DNA from: UBA7672 sp965279205
GTDB lineage: Bacteria > Pseudomonadota > Alphaproteobacteria > Caulobacterales > Hyphomonadaceae
Length of the DNA: 64,000 bases
Direction of reading: 5' to 3'
Assembly (NCBI GenBank): GCA_965279205.1
Contig: OZ257144.1
Location: forward strand, 2,914,001-2,978,000
Below, piece after piece: positions 49,568-58,522 of the stretch. The notes below the pieces were generated by a model that saw nothing but the letters and a program-made list of their open reading frames with translations, searched no databases and had not been told where the DNA came from. Position 1 is the first letter of the stretch. Every line of letters begins with the position of its first letter. A program made the translations under genes and the position numbers.

Positions 49568-51556
49568 TCAGTTGAGGGATGCTGCTGGCGCCGCTGATGC
49601 AGGCGAGGCAGAGGCCTGGATCCGCGCGCCGACCCGGCGACCGGCGGCGGCAACTTCAGCGCCATCCAGAGTCGAGTCGGAGTTGGCATCGAGGGCTGCG
49701 AAGTTGGTCTTGAGCCATTCGCCCTGTTTGCCGCGCAGCTCCGCGAGCTGCAGCTTGCCATCCATGCTGTCATCCAGCACGCCGATCAGATGGCCCTGCC
49801 CCAGCAACCGGTCATATTCGTCGAGCGGCGCCGCGACCGTTTCACCCACCCAGCGGTAGTGAACGAAGAAAGTCAGCATCTCTTCCCAGGACTGCTCCCC
49901 GAAAATCACTTCCTTGTCGGGCGCGGGATTTGCGAAATTGCGGGGCGAGTTGTCGTAGGTCCAGCGATTGATGATGCGCGAACCGGCAGGAACCAGGATC
50001 GGCTCCGCGAGATAATACTCGCACTGCCAGTCGAACCGGTAGTTCGGCACCGCCAGGATCACCTGTTCGCGTCCGTCCGGAAACACGACCGAGACCTGGG
50101 TGGAACCGCCGCGAACGTGAGCGTGCGGCGTCAGGCCGTAGAGCAGCATGTCCTTCGGGACATCCTCGTAGGCAATCTCGGGGTGAAATTCGGCGCCCGC
50201 CGGGATGGTGATCCCCATGTCGTAGAGGCCATGGACGCGCATCGGATATTTCGGCTCCTGCCCCTTGGGATAAAAGTAGAGGCCCATCTTCGTCTTCTCG
50301 GTCGTCGCCTTTCCATAGGGCGTGTAGTGCGTCTCGAATGCGATCGAGGAATTGGCGGGAATCCAGATGCCCATGTCCGGCGGCGTCAAGTTGACTGTCC
50401 GGCCTGGTCCCTGGCCGCCAATACCAGCCCTTGCTTCAGGCAGGGTTACGTTGACGCCGGACTCGTTTGGCACGCGCAGGCCTGTGGTGACGTGGTGCAG
50501 AACACGGCGATCGCCGACGAGGAAGGCGCTCGCCTTCATCCAGCGGCCTTCGCTCATTCCGGATTCCAGAACCGGCTTCTGGTATTCCAGCACACCGCTG
50601 GCGGGCACATCCACGCCCGGCAGGCTGAGGATCAGATCGGGTTTGCCGAGCGGCCATTCCGGCGCCTCGAACTTGACCTTCGCAAGAGGATCCTCTCCTG
50701 CACCGCGCGGCGAGCCCGCCTCGATCCAGTGGACCAGGGTGCGCAGCTGCTCGGATGAAAGACCTTCGTTCGGCGCCCAGTGTCCGACGGTGACATCCGG
50801 CTGGAAGGGCGGCATGCGATGCGTGCGCAGGGCCTCGCGAATCATCGGAGCGAAAGCCTTGATCTCCTCGTACTTCGTCAGCTTCATGGGTCCGAGGCCG
50901 CCCTGCTGGTGGCAGACGGCGCATTTTTCCTGGACGATGGGCGCAACATCCCTTGCGTAGGAAATCGCGGCCTTCTTCGTTGCAGCCTTCATCGGGAAGT
51001 TGACGACGCCGCCGCGCACGGATTCCGCCGGCAGCGAAACCGCCTTGCCGTCGAGCAGCGACTCAAGCGCACGCTTCGTGGACGCTGAGCCGACCGGGCC
51101 GCGGAAAGCGACTGTCCAGGTCTTCGGATCGATGACGAGTGTTTCGGCTGCACGGTTGAGGTCAAGGCTTTCGCCGACGAGCTGCTCGTAGTCGAACAGG
51201 ATCGGCATATCGAGGCCGGCCGCCTTTGCCGCGGGCAGCACCTTGTCGCGGGTTTCGCCGATGACAGAATCAACCATCAGGAATTCGACGCCCCTGGCTG
51301 CGTAGCTGGTCTTGAGCGCCATGTAGGTGGAGGCTTCGGCGCGCACCGTTGCGTCGCCTGCCGAGTAGCTGATCAGCACAATCGCCTTGGCGTCCCGCAT
51401 CTTGTAGAGGCGTCGGCCCAGATAGTTCTGGTCGGACAGCTGGAAATCATCGACCCGCTGCACGGCTGGCGCGGCGGCCATCTGGCTCACAGAACTCCCG
51501 AGGACCAGCGCCGCGACCGCGATCACAAGCCGGGCTGCATTGGTGGGAACCGACAT
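49568..51556 (-). CDS. Exported redoxin/cytochrome/copper-monooxygenase-like fusion
   Basis: The protein is 662 residues. A signal peptide is followed by a thioredoxin-fold redoxin domain (about 35-175) that lacks the CxxC pair: its active-site place reads LISYSAGDATV. Next is a c-type heme segment with VQEKCAVCHQQGGLGPMKLT, then MPPFQPDVTVGHWAPNEG. The third part has copper type II ascorbate-dependent monooxygenase features: VLHHVTTGLR, SIAFETHYTPYGKATTEK, and LTPHAHVRGGSTQVSVVF. Two EF-hand-like loops end it (LDDSMDGKLQLAEL, LDANSDSTLDGAEV). Such multi-domain proteins occur in several environmental phyla; the substrate is unknown. It is the last gene of the TetR-led operon. Confidence 0.75.
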   Translation of the reverse strand: MSVPTNAARLVIAVAALVLGSSVSQMAAAPAVQRVDDFQLSDQNYLGRRLYKMRDAKAIVLISYSAGDATVRAEASTYMALKTSYAARGVEFLMVDSVIGETRDKVLPAAKAAGLDMPILFDYEQLVGESLDLNRAAETLVIDPKTWTVAFRGPVGSASTKRALESLLDGKAVSLPAESVRGGVVNFPMKAATKKAAISYARDVAPIVQEKCAVCHQQGGLGPMKLTKYEEIKAFAPMIREALRTHRMPPFQPDVTVGHWAPNEGLSSEQLRTLVHWIEAGSPRGAGEDPLAKVKFEAPEWPLGKPDLILSLPGVDVPASGVLEYQKPVLESGMSEGRWMKASAFLVGDRRVLHHVTTGLRVPNESGVNVTLPEARAGIGGQGPGRTVNLTPPDMGIWIPANSSIAFETHYTPYGKATTEKTKMGLYFYPKGQEPKYPMRVHGLYDMGITIPAGAEFHPEIAYEDVPKDMLLYGLTPHAHVRGGSTQVSVVFPDGREQVILAVPNYRFDWQCEYYLAEPILVPAGSRIINRWTYDNSPRNFANPAPDKEVIFGEQSWEEMLTFFVHYRWVGETVAAPLDEYDRLLGQGHLIGVLDDSMDGKLQLAELRGKQGEWLKTNFAALDANSDSTLDGAEVAAAGRRVGARIQASASPASAAPAASLN

Positions 51557-51569
51557 GGTCTTCCTCCCG

Positions 51570-52652
51570 CTATTTCTTTGCCGCCGTGGCCTCGGCCTGC
51601 TCGCGCTCCCGCTTGCGGGCGCCGATCAGGATGCCGGGCATGGCGTAGTTTCCTTCGTGGCATGCGTACTCGTACGTGCGCGACTGGGGCCGGAAGCTGT
51701 TCTCCACGGTCCACGGCTGCAAATACTGTTCGGGATCCTCGACAGTGAACGAATAGAAGATCTCGTCATCCGCCCAGCGCTGGAAGCGCTCGATGATCCT
51801 GCCCCCGGATGACAGCCGGATCTGGCCCTGCTCGGCCTGTATCGGATGCAGGTTGATGGATTCGGCCACCAGCGTGTCGCCCTCCCACCAGCCGACGCTG
51901 TCGCCCATCCATGGTTTGATGGCATCCGGCTTGTGGTGAGCCCGTGCATCGGCCCCGCTCGCATAGATCGGAATGATGCGCGCATCGTGCACCATCTCCG
52001 GCTGGATCACGAGATAGTCCGCCGTCAGGACGAACTGGTAGTTGTTGTTGTAGATCGGCGTGAACATGCCGGGCCCGGACGCGCCGCTGAAGGCGAGCAG
52101 GCAGCGCTCGGCGATGCCCAGGTATTCCGGCCCGTCGTACAGGCCGGCGCCGGTGAGAAAATTCCCGCCAGCGGGCCGCGAGCCGCGCGGGCGGTTAGGG
52201 TTCCAGGGGATCTGCCCGTTGGGCGGATCGACGATGTTCGACGTGCGGTAGGTTCCCTTGACCCGCGCGAGACTGTCGCCGGTCGCCAGCCAGAACGAAT
52301 TGTATCCCTTCAGACCGAAATCCGAGGAACCTTTTGCGGGCGCCGGCGCGTTGGGATCGACGTGGTCGACATAGTCGTTGGGATCGCGCTGAAAGCCGAG
52401 GATCGTGCTGCCCTGCGCCATCTGGCGCGCCTCTTCGGCTGAGACCTCAAGCTTCTCAACGCCGCGCGGACGCGTGGGTGGCGTTAGATTGGCGTTGGTC
52501 CAGGTGCCGGTGAAATCCCTGGGATGCGTTGTCTTCGGCGTATCCTGCGCAACCGCTACGCCCGCGCTCATGCCGATCGCCAGAAGACCAGCCGCCAGAA
52601 GGATGCTGTTCCTTTGAACCCTGCCCGCGGCCTTGCTGATGACGGTGTCCAT
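51570..52652 (-). CDS. Exported protein of the CHEGNYAM family (paralog 4)
   Basis: The protein is 360 residues. A signal peptide (up to VAVAQ) is followed by HPRDFTGTWTNANLTPPTRP, YNSFWLATGDSLARVKGTYR, AERCLLAFSGASGPGMFTP, YNNNYQFVLTADYLVIQPEM, VHDARIIPIYASGADARAHH, WWEGDTLVAESINLHPIQAE and YEYACHEGNYAMPGILIGAR. It is closest in layout to the 18111-19151 protein on the island. It lies between the TetR gene (6 bp gap) and the redoxin/monooxygenase gene (13 bp gap), so the three are one operon and probably act on a common compound. Confidence 0.78.
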   Translation of the reverse strand: MDTVISKAAGRVQRNSILLAAGLLAIGMSAGVAVAQDTPKTTHPRDFTGTWTNANLTPPTRPRGVEKLEVSAEEARQMAQGSTILGFQRDPNDYVDHVDPNAPAPAKGSSDFGLKGYNSFWLATGDSLARVKGTYRTSNIVDPPNGQIPWNPNRPRGSRPAGGNFLTGAGLYDGPEYLGIAERCLLAFSGASGPGMFTPIYNNNYQFVLTADYLVIQPEMVHDARIIPIYASGADARAHHKPDAIKPWMGDSVGWWEGDTLVAESINLHPIQAEQGQIRLSSGGRIIERFQRWADDEIFYSFTVEDPEQYLQPWTVENSFRPQSRTYEYACHEGNYAMPGILIGARKREREQAEATAAKK

Positions 52653-52658
52653 GCTTTT

Positions 52659-53348
52659 TTATCTCACTCTTGCCGCACGTTTCGCCGCCGGTCCCGCCGT
52701 CAACGCGGCCAGAGCCTGCGCCGACGCGGGCTGGCGCAGCATGCCTTCGACCGTGTCGAGCAATGTTTCTTCGGCGCCTGGCGTGTCCCAGAACTGAGCC
52801 CAGCCCTTGTGCCCCTCGCCGCCACTCTGCAGTGCCATCATCGACGTCAGATAGACGATCACAAGCTGGATGCGCTGGAAGAGGATCGGCGTCGGGATCT
52901 CCGGCAGCAGGCGACGCACGTGCGAGATCACGCGCATGAAGCCCGTGTTCTGATCCTTCGCCCCTTCCAGGAACAGACTGTAATTGTCCTGCATCAGGCG
53001 GCTCAGGAACCGCATGAAGTTGCCATCAACGAAATAGGGATGGGCGAGCAGTTCGATCACTTCACTGATGGCTTTGGGCCCGCCCTCGGCTTCCAGCCTG
53101 TCGAGCCGCCGGTTGCGGTCCTCGTCGATGCGCCGCACGCCATCGGCCACCAGCTCGCGCGCCAGTGCGTCCTTGGTCCGGAAGTAGTAGTGGATCGACC
53201 CGGTGTTCCGCTGGTCGGCCGCCTCGAGGATGTCGCGGATCGAAACCGCATTGAAGCCACGCTCGGCGAACAGCGCCTCCGCTGTTTTCTTGATCTTTTC
53301 GCGGGTTTCGCCGCCATTTCGCATGTCGAAACCATCCCAAACCGGCAT
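52659..53348 (-). CDS. TetR-family transcriptional regulator
   Basis: The protein is up to 229 residues. An N-terminal TetR helix-turn-helix is clear: TREKIKKTAEALFAERGFNA, VSIRDILEAADQRNTGSIHY, YFRTKDALARELV. The ligand domain is of the TetR_C type with FMRFLSRLMQDNYSLFLEG. It starts the operon with the exported proteins, so it probably controls them and itself. ATG at 53348 or 53324 are both possible starts; no strong ribosome site decides. Confidence 0.85.
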   Translation of the reverse strand: MPVWDGFDMRNGGETREKIKKTAEALFAERGFNAVSIRDILEAADQRNTGSIHYYFRTKDALARELVADGVRRIDEDRNRRLDRLEAEGGPKAISEVIELLAHPYFVDGNFMRFLSRLMQDNYSLFLEGAKDQNTGFMRVISHVRRLLPEIPTPILFQRIQLVIVYLTSMMALQSGGEGHKGWAQFWDTPGAEETLLDTVEGMLRQPASAQALAALTAGPAAKRAARVR

Positions 53349-53628
53349 CCTAAGTCAATGCTTTAATCGCCGCTTTTTACAGGCCCGACAGAACCGTGAA
53401 TGCAGATCCCCGCAATCCATCCAGATCAGCGAGCCGCAGGTCAGGCAGGGTCAGCGAAAGCGGATAGTCAATCCGAACTCAAGCTTCGCTCGAATTGAAC
53501 GGCCGTAGGTGCCGTAGCTTGATGGTGGACCGGAGGTCTGGGTTCGAGCCCGGAAGCCGGCGGCCACCCGGACAACAATCTCCCGGACATCCTCGACCCG
53601 AAATCGGCGCTCGACTACCGTGTGCTGT
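53349..53628. other. 280-bp divergent intergenic region
   Basis: It contains a tRNA-like T-arm sequence (GGGTTCGAGCCCGGA) but no tRNA (see the rejected list). Promoters for the TetR operon and for the MaoC-like operon must lie here. I cannot name boxes. Confidence 0.35.
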
Positions 53629-54417
53629 ATGCAGCACACCCTTATTGCCTTCAACACTGCCACGGCCAGTGAGAACAAGATTCACGACGATGCGGTGGCA
53701 AGTCGCTTCGGGTTTACCGGCGGGCTGGTGCCAGGCGTGGACGTGTTCGCCTACCTGGCCCATATGCCCATGAAACGCTGGGGCATGGACTGGCTATCCG
53801 GCGGCTACATGCGGGCTCGGTTCGGCAAACCGGTTTATGACGGCGATCAGGCCAGCGTGTCGGCGGTTGATGAGGGGGAGGATGCGCTTGCTCTTGCGAT
53901 ATCAGCGCGAGGCGAGGCGTGCGCTGCCGGATCGGCGAAACGCAAAGGCGCGGTCGCGCCCGCGACGTTGATGGGCACGGTGGCGATGCCGGATCACGAG
54001 ACGCGGCCGAAGGCATCCATGACCAGCCTGGCGCCGGGACTGACGCTTGGTACACTGCGAGAGACGTACACGCGCGCCGAAGGGCTCGCTCACATAGAAG
54101 CTGTGCGCGACGACCCCGCTCTCTACGATGATGGACGGATCGCCAACGCCGCCTGGTTGCTGCGCCGAGCAAACTATGTGCTTGCCGACAATGTGCGGCT
54201 TGGCCCCTGGATCCATGTCGAGAGCGCAATCGACATGCACAGCCTGCTGAAGGATGGGGAAGAGCTCGAAGTGCGTGCGATCGTGGCAGAGAATGTCGAG
54301 ACCAAGGGGCACTTGATGGTCACGCTCGACATCCAGATGCTCGCCGCGCAACGCCACATCATGAGTTGCCGACACTGGGCGATCTATGAGCCGCGCCAAG
54401 TGCGGCAGGCGTCCTAG
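53629..54417 (+). CDS. MaoC-like hydratase/dehydratase-domain protein
   Basis: The protein is 262 residues. The N-terminal part (MQHTLIAFNTATASENKIHD, then DAVASRFGFTGGLVPGVDVF) carries the hydratase-type His-Asp and G-F-x-G-x-V-x-G pattern of MaoC-like hot-dog enzymes, which hydrate enoyl-CoA. A second, similar-length half follows with RLGPWIHVESAIDMHSLLKD, so it may have a double hot-dog. ATG at 53629 is chosen; GTG at 53620 is possible. It is 2 bp from the next gene, in one operon. The specific acyl-CoA is unknown. Confidence 0.7.
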   Translation: MQHTLIAFNTATASENKIHDDAVASRFGFTGGLVPGVDVFAYLAHMPMKRWGMDWLSGGYMRARFGKPVYDGDQASVSAVDEGEDALALAISARGEACAAGSAKRKGAVAPATLMGTVAMPDHETRPKASMTSLAPGLTLGTLRETYTRAEGLAHIEAVRDDPALYDDGRIANAAWLLRRANYVLADNVRLGPWIHVESAIDMHSLLKDGEELEVRAIVAENVETKGHLMVTLDIQMLAAQRHIMSCRHWAIYEPRQVRQAS

Positions 54418-54419
54418 CT

Positions 54420-55391
54420 ATGAAAGCTCACATTCTCGGCGCAAGCGGACCAGAGCTGACGGACGTAGCCGCTCCGAAGCCAGGCCCGGACGATGTGCTG
54501 GTGCGCGTCCGCGCCTGCGCGCTCAATCGAGCCGACCTCGCGATGGCGCGCGGCGTCATGCATGGGGGCGCAGGCGGCGCAGGCGCCGTGCTGGGCATGG
54601 AATGGGCGGGAGAAATCGCAGAGGCCGGCGCAGCTGTGAAAGACCTCAAGCCCGGCGATCGGGTGATGGGCTCAGGCGCAGGCGCGTTTGCGGAGTATCT
54701 GGTCGCCGACCGGGGGCGCGTTCAGCCAATCCCGAACGCGGAGATGACGTTCGAAACGGCAGCGACGCTACCTGTCGCGCTTCAGACCATGCACGACGCA
54801 GTTGTGACGCATGGAGAGATACGGGCCGGCCAATCCGTTCTAATCCTGGGCGCGAGTTCCGGCGTTGGCTTGATGGGATTGCAGATTGCACGCTTGAAGG
54901 GGGCCGCGCTGGTTATCGGCTCGTCTACCGACGCATCGCGCCGCTCGCGTCTTGGCGATTTCGGCGCGCACATGACAGTCGACACATCCGATCCAGCCTG
55001 GGTCAACCAGGTGCGGGAAGCGACAGGCGGTCAGGGCGTCGATCTCGTTGTCGACCAGATCACCGGCAGCCTTGCCAGCCAGACCCTGCATGCGACACGC
55101 GTACTGGGCCGCATCGTCAATGTCGGGCGGCTGGGCGGCAACCAGGCCGAGTTCGACTTCGACATTCACGCGCGTCGGCGCATCACCTTTGTCGGCGTGA
55201 CATTCCGCACGCGCACAAAAGGGGAAGTGCGCGGGATCAACCGGAGGATGCGCGTCGATCTCGACGCGCATCTGGCGGCAGGCGACCTACGCCTCCCTAT
55301 CTCGCACACTTTCCCGTTCGCGGACCTGAGATCAGCGCTCGATGTGATGGCAGCGAACCGCCATTTCGGAAAAATCGTGCTGACGCTCTAG
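54420..55391 (+). CDS. Zinc-independent alcohol dehydrogenase / quinone oxidoreductase family
   Basis: The protein is 323 residues of the MDR superfamily: VRVRACALNRADLAMARGVM, GMEWAGEIAEAGAAVKDLKP, then the NADPH-binding SVLILGASSGVGLMGLQIAR. It lacks the zinc Cys residues. It ends with HTFPFADLRSALDVMAANRH and FGKIVLTL. It is joined to the MaoC-like gene (2 bp). Such pairs suggest a small acyl-chain or aldehyde pathway. Its 3' end overlaps the M48 protease gene by 4 bp on the opposite strand. Confidence 0.85.
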   Translation: MKAHILGASGPELTDVAAPKPGPDDVLVRVRACALNRADLAMARGVMHGGAGGAGAVLGMEWAGEIAEAGAAVKDLKPGDRVMGSGAGAFAEYLVADRGRVQPIPNAEMTFETAATLPVALQTMHDAVVTHGEIRAGQSVLILGASSGVGLMGLQIARLKGAALVIGSSTDASRRSRLGDFGAHMTVDTSDPAWVNQVREATGGQGVDLVVDQITGSLASQTLHATRVLGRIVNVGRLGGNQAEFDFDIHARRRITFVGVTFRTRTKGEVRGINRRMRVDLDAHLAAGDLRLPISHTFPFADLRSALDVMAANRHFGKIVLTL

Positions 55392-56161
55392 AACGTCGCG
55401 TAGCCCTTGGACGTGATGTAGGCCTTCAGGTCCTTCACGCGGCTCTCTGGATTGGGGTGGGTCGACATCCATTCCTGCGGACGATCCGACGACCCGGCGC
55501 CCATCTTTTCCCAAAGGCGCACGGCCTGCTTCGTGTCGTATCCAACAGCGCGCATGTAATCGACGCCCTGCCGGTCGGCATCAGTCTCGTTGGAGCGGCT
55601 GAACGGGAGGAGCACGCCGACCTGCGCACCCGCGCCGGCTGCGGCCATCACCATATTGAGCGTATCCGAGCTCATCTTGACCTGTGAGCCGACAAGTGCG
55701 CCGCCGCCCTGGATAACCAGGCTCGTCAACGTTTCCTGTCCAATACGTCGTGCAGCATGGCGGAGAGCGACGTGGCCAACTTCGTGGCCGATCACGGCCG
55801 CGATCTGGTCGTCATTTTCTACGAAGTCGAGCAGACCCTTGTAGAAGCCCACCTTGCCGCCCGGCAGGCAAAAGGCGTTCTTTTCCTTGCTGTCGAACAA
55901 CACGAACTCCCACTGCGCACCCTGGATCTGGGCCACACTGGCGATCTTGTTACCGACAGCCTGCAGACGGGCATTGCTCTTTGCGTCCTTCGAGATCGGA
56001 GTCTGCGCCTTGGTTTCGGTCCAGGCCTGTGCGGCCATCGGAACGAGATCCGCGTCGGACGGGGTGAACAGCTCGGCTGCGCTTTCGCAGCCCGCCACGC
56101 CAACCGTGCCGATGACCATGGTCCCTGCCCACAGGTTCCGCACGATATCGCGCCGGTTCAT
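55388..56161 (-). CDS. M48-family metalloprotease lipoprotein
   Basis: The protein is 257 residues. ATG at 56161 starts MNRRDIVRNLWAGTMVIGTV, then GVAGC as the lipobox, with a twin-Arg-like start. The protease domain has VIGHEVGHVALRHAARRIGQ with the zinc motif HEVGH, then the third ligand region SNETDADRQGVDYMRAVGYD, and STHPNPESRVKDLKAYI. This resembles Loi/LoiP and BepA-type periplasmic quality-control proteases. The frame is open upstream to 56233, but the signal favours 56161. The natural target is probably misfolded envelope proteins (family knowledge). Confidence 0.85.
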   Translation of the reverse strand: MNRRDIVRNLWAGTMVIGTVGVAGCESAAELFTPSDADLVPMAAQAWTETKAQTPISKDAKSNARLQAVGNKIASVAQIQGAQWEFVLFDSKEKNAFCLPGGKVGFYKGLLDFVENDDQIAAVIGHEVGHVALRHAARRIGQETLTSLVIQGGGALVGSQVKMSSDTLNMVMAAAGAGAQVGVLLPFSRSNETDADRQGVDYMRAVGYDTKQAVRLWEKMGAGSSDRPQEWMSTHPNPESRVKDLKAYITSKGYATF

Positions 56162-56330
56162 GCTCGACAGAGGCACGATGATTGGCTTGTCCCCTGAAGT
56201 CCCGTGATGCTCGCACATGATCATCGTCTCCAAATGGCAGGAATCTATTTATCTAACATAGTCCGGCAGCGGCGACGGACAAAACCCCGATTTCAGCCAG
56301 ATAACTCGCCGTTTCCAGGTCGCGAGACAG

Positions 56331-57515
56331 CTAGATGACGCACTCGCGCCGCAACTGCGCCAACCGGTTGGCGTCAAAGCCGAGAACCTCTGCCAGCACC
56401 TCGTCAGTATCCTGTCCCACAATGTCGGGCGCCGGCCGGCGCACAGCGCCCTGCGTCTCGGAAAATTTGGGGAAAACGTTCTGCATCGGGATCCGTCCAA
56501 GCTCCGGATGTTCCTCCCAATGAATCGCGTTGCGCGCGGCGACATGCGGATCGGCCAGGATCTGATTGGGCCGGTTGATTGGGCCTGCGGGCACACCTGC
56601 CTTCACCATCAGACCATCGATCTCAGCAACGGTATGCTTGCGCGTCCACTCGGAGATCATCGTGTCGAGTTCTGCTTGCACATCTGCGCGCGCAAGGTGG
56701 GTCTTGTAGCGTGGGTCGTCAGCCCAATCTGGCCTGCCGATCGCTTCGCAGAAACGCTGGAACAGATTGTCCTGGTTAGCGCCGATGACGATGTCGCCGT
56801 CGCTACATGGATAGGCGTTGGAGGGGGCGATGCGCGGCAGGATGGATCCCGTGCGCTCGCGCATGTGACCACTGGCGCCATAGTCCGCGAGCAGTGACTC
56901 CTGGACCTGCAGAACAGCTTCATAGAGGGCCGAGTCGACCACCTGCCCTCGGCCCGTTTGCGCGCGATGATGCAGCGCCGCCAGCGCACCCAGGCAGCCA
57001 TAGGTCGCGGCTAGCGTGTCGCCAATCGAAACGCCCATTCGGGCCGGTGGCCGGTCCGGTTCGCCGACGATGGCGCGCCATCCACCCATCGCTTCACCGA
57101 CGAGGCCGAAGCCGGCGCGATCTGCATACGGGCCCGTCTGGCCGTACCCGGAAACGCGCACGATGATCAGACGTGGATTTTCGACCTGCAGCTTCTCCGG
57201 AGACATGCCCCATTTTTCAAGCGTGCCCGGCCGGAAGTTCTCGATAAGAATATCGGACTTCGCGATCAGCTGGCGTGCGATCTCCTGTCCGTTTGGCTGC
57301 CGCAGATCGAGCGACACCGAACGCTTGTTGCGGCCGATGACGCGCCACCAGGCGGGCTTGGCGCCTTGCCCCCATTTCCGCATCGGGTCGCCTTCACCCG
57401 GCGGTTCGATCTTGATGACGTCCGCGCCCATGTCGCCCATGAGCTGACCGCAGAATGGGCCAGCGATCAGCGAACCCATCTCGATGACGCGAAGCCCCTC
57501 AAGAGGCCCGCTCAT
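56331..57515 (-). CDS. CaiB/BaiF family (class III) CoA transferase
   Basis: The protein is 394 residues. MSGPLEGLRVIEMGSLIAGP, FCGQLMGDMGADVIKIEPPG, ERGRNKRSVSLDLR-type sequence, DILIENFRPGTLEKWGM (Asp nucleophile region) and GLVGEAMGGWRAIVGEPDRP are all typical. It moves CoA between organic acids. ATG at 57515 overlaps the lyase stop by 4 bp. Paired with HMG-CoA lyase, it could act in leucine/isovalerate or 3-hydroxy-3-methylglutarate breakdown; the exact acid is unknown. Confidence 0.9.
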   Translation of the reverse strand: MSGPLEGLRVIEMGSLIAGPFCGQLMGDMGADVIKIEPPGEGDPMRKWGQGAKPAWWRVIGRNKRSVSLDLRQPNGQEIARQLIAKSDILIENFRPGTLEKWGMSPEKLQVENPRLIIVRVSGYGQTGPYADRAGFGLVGEAMGGWRAIVGEPDRPPARMGVSIGDTLAATYGCLGALAALHHRAQTGRGQVVDSALYEAVLQVQESLLADYGASGHMRERTGSILPRIAPSNAYPCSDGDIVIGANQDNLFQRFCEAIGRPDWADDPRYKTHLARADVQAELDTMISEWTRKHTVAEIDGLMVKAGVPAGPINRPNQILADPHVAARNAIHWEEHPELGRIPMQNVFPKFSETQGAVRRPAPDIVGQDTDEVLAEVLGFDANRLAQLRRECVI

Positions 57516-58423
57516 TTCGGGAAGCCTCCCGCGCGGCTGACCAGCCCCGGCAATCTGCGGCCCATCTTGCTCGTCAGCCACTTCGCGGTCTCGATCAGAC
57601 CAATCAGGCTGAGCCCAGTTTCGATCCCCGATCGCTGCAGCATGTACTGCACATCCTCGGTCGCGACATTGCCCGTTGCATTCGGCGCAAATGGGCACCC
57701 GCCGATGCCGCCGATGGAGGCATCCAGCGTCGCAGCGCCCGCCTCGACACCGGCCCATGCATTTGCCACGGCCGTGTTGCGGGTGTCGTGAAAGTGGAGA
57801 CGGATGGGAATGCCAGGCGCGGCTGCCTTCACGGCAGCGATCACCGTCTTGACCTGCGAGGGCACGGCGACGCCGATCGTGTCGCCCAACGCGATCTCTC
57901 GCGGCCCGGCGGCAGCAACTTTGCGCGCCAGCTCGGCCACTCTCGATGGCGCTATCTCGCCGTCAAACGGGCAACCGAAGGCGACGGAAATCGTCGCCTG
58001 TGCTGTGCGGCCGTGTTCTTTGCCCAGCCGGATGATCTCGATTGCGTCCTCAACTGTCTCGTCAGCGGTGCGTCCCTGATTGCGCGTGCCGAAGCCGTCG
58101 CTCGCGGAGATGACAGCGCCAAGCTCGTGCACCTGTGTCTCCAGCGCCCGCAATGCGCCGCGCTTGTTCAGCACCAGCCCCACATAAGTGACATCCTTGG
58201 CTTCCCGTTTCGGTAGCGCAGCGCATACCGCCTCGGCGTCCGCCATCTGCGGAACACGGCTCGGATGAACAAAGCTCGCCACCTCGATCCGCTTGGAGCC
58301 GGCCGCGATGGCCCGCTCGATCAGCTCCAGCTTGTCCGCTGTCGGAAAGAATCCCGACTCGTTCTGCAAGCCATCGCGAGCCGCAACCTCGACCATCTCG
58401 ATAGGTGTGTTCATGAGCGGCAT
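57512..58423 (-). CDS. mvaB: Hydroxymethylglutaryl-CoA lyase
   Basis: The protein is 303 residues and cleaves HMG-CoA to acetoacetate and acetyl-CoA. EMVEVAARDGLQNESGFFPT at the start, EVASFVHPSRVPQMAD, SASDGFGTRNQGRTADETVE, VAFGCPFDGEIAPSRVAELA, IRLHFHDTRNTAVANAWAG and GGIGGCPFAPNATGNVATED (the catalytic Cys loop) identify it. Here the DGFG block holds G-x-R instead of the N in the usual SxxxxN-x-N; this is within family range. ATG at 58423 or 58414 are both possible. An 18-bp palindrome stands 10 bp upstream. Confidence 0.92.
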   Translation of the reverse strand: MPLMNTPIEMVEVAARDGLQNESGFFPTADKLELIERAIAAGSKRIEVASFVHPSRVPQMADAEAVCAALPKREAKDVTYVGLVLNKRGALRALETQVHELGAVISASDGFGTRNQGRTADETVEDAIEIIRLGKEHGRTAQATISVAFGCPFDGEIAPSRVAELARKVAAAGPREIALGDTIGVAVPSQVKTVIAAVKAAAPGIPIRLHFHDTRNTAVANAWAGVEAGAATLDASIGGIGGCPFAPNATGNVATEDVQYMLQRSGIETGLSLIGLIETAKWLTSKMGRRLPGLVSRAGGFPK

Positions 58424-58432
58424 TCTAACCGC

Positions 58433-58450
58433 TTCGCTGGGTCCAGCGAA
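58433..58450. promoter_or_regulatory. 18-bp perfect palindrome upstream of mvaB
   Basis: TTCGCTGG GT CCAGCGAA is a perfect inverted repeat with a 2-bp centre. It ends 10 bp from the mvaB start and lies downstream of glpK. A dimeric regulator operator is the natural reading; this is inference. Confidence 0.4.
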
Positions 58451-58522
58451 ACCCCACGCGCTTCATGATTTCCCCAAGAGCATCCTGACCCCGAAAAACT
58501 TGATCGCCGATTCCGGGCGAAA

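Noticed and set aside
53520..53565. tRNA-like 3' end (GGGTTCGAGCCCGGAAGCC...GGCCA)
   Set aside because: Only the T-loop matches. The T-stem has mismatches at two of five pairs, and no D-arm, anticodon arm or pairing acceptor lies upstream. It is probably chance or a very old fragment.
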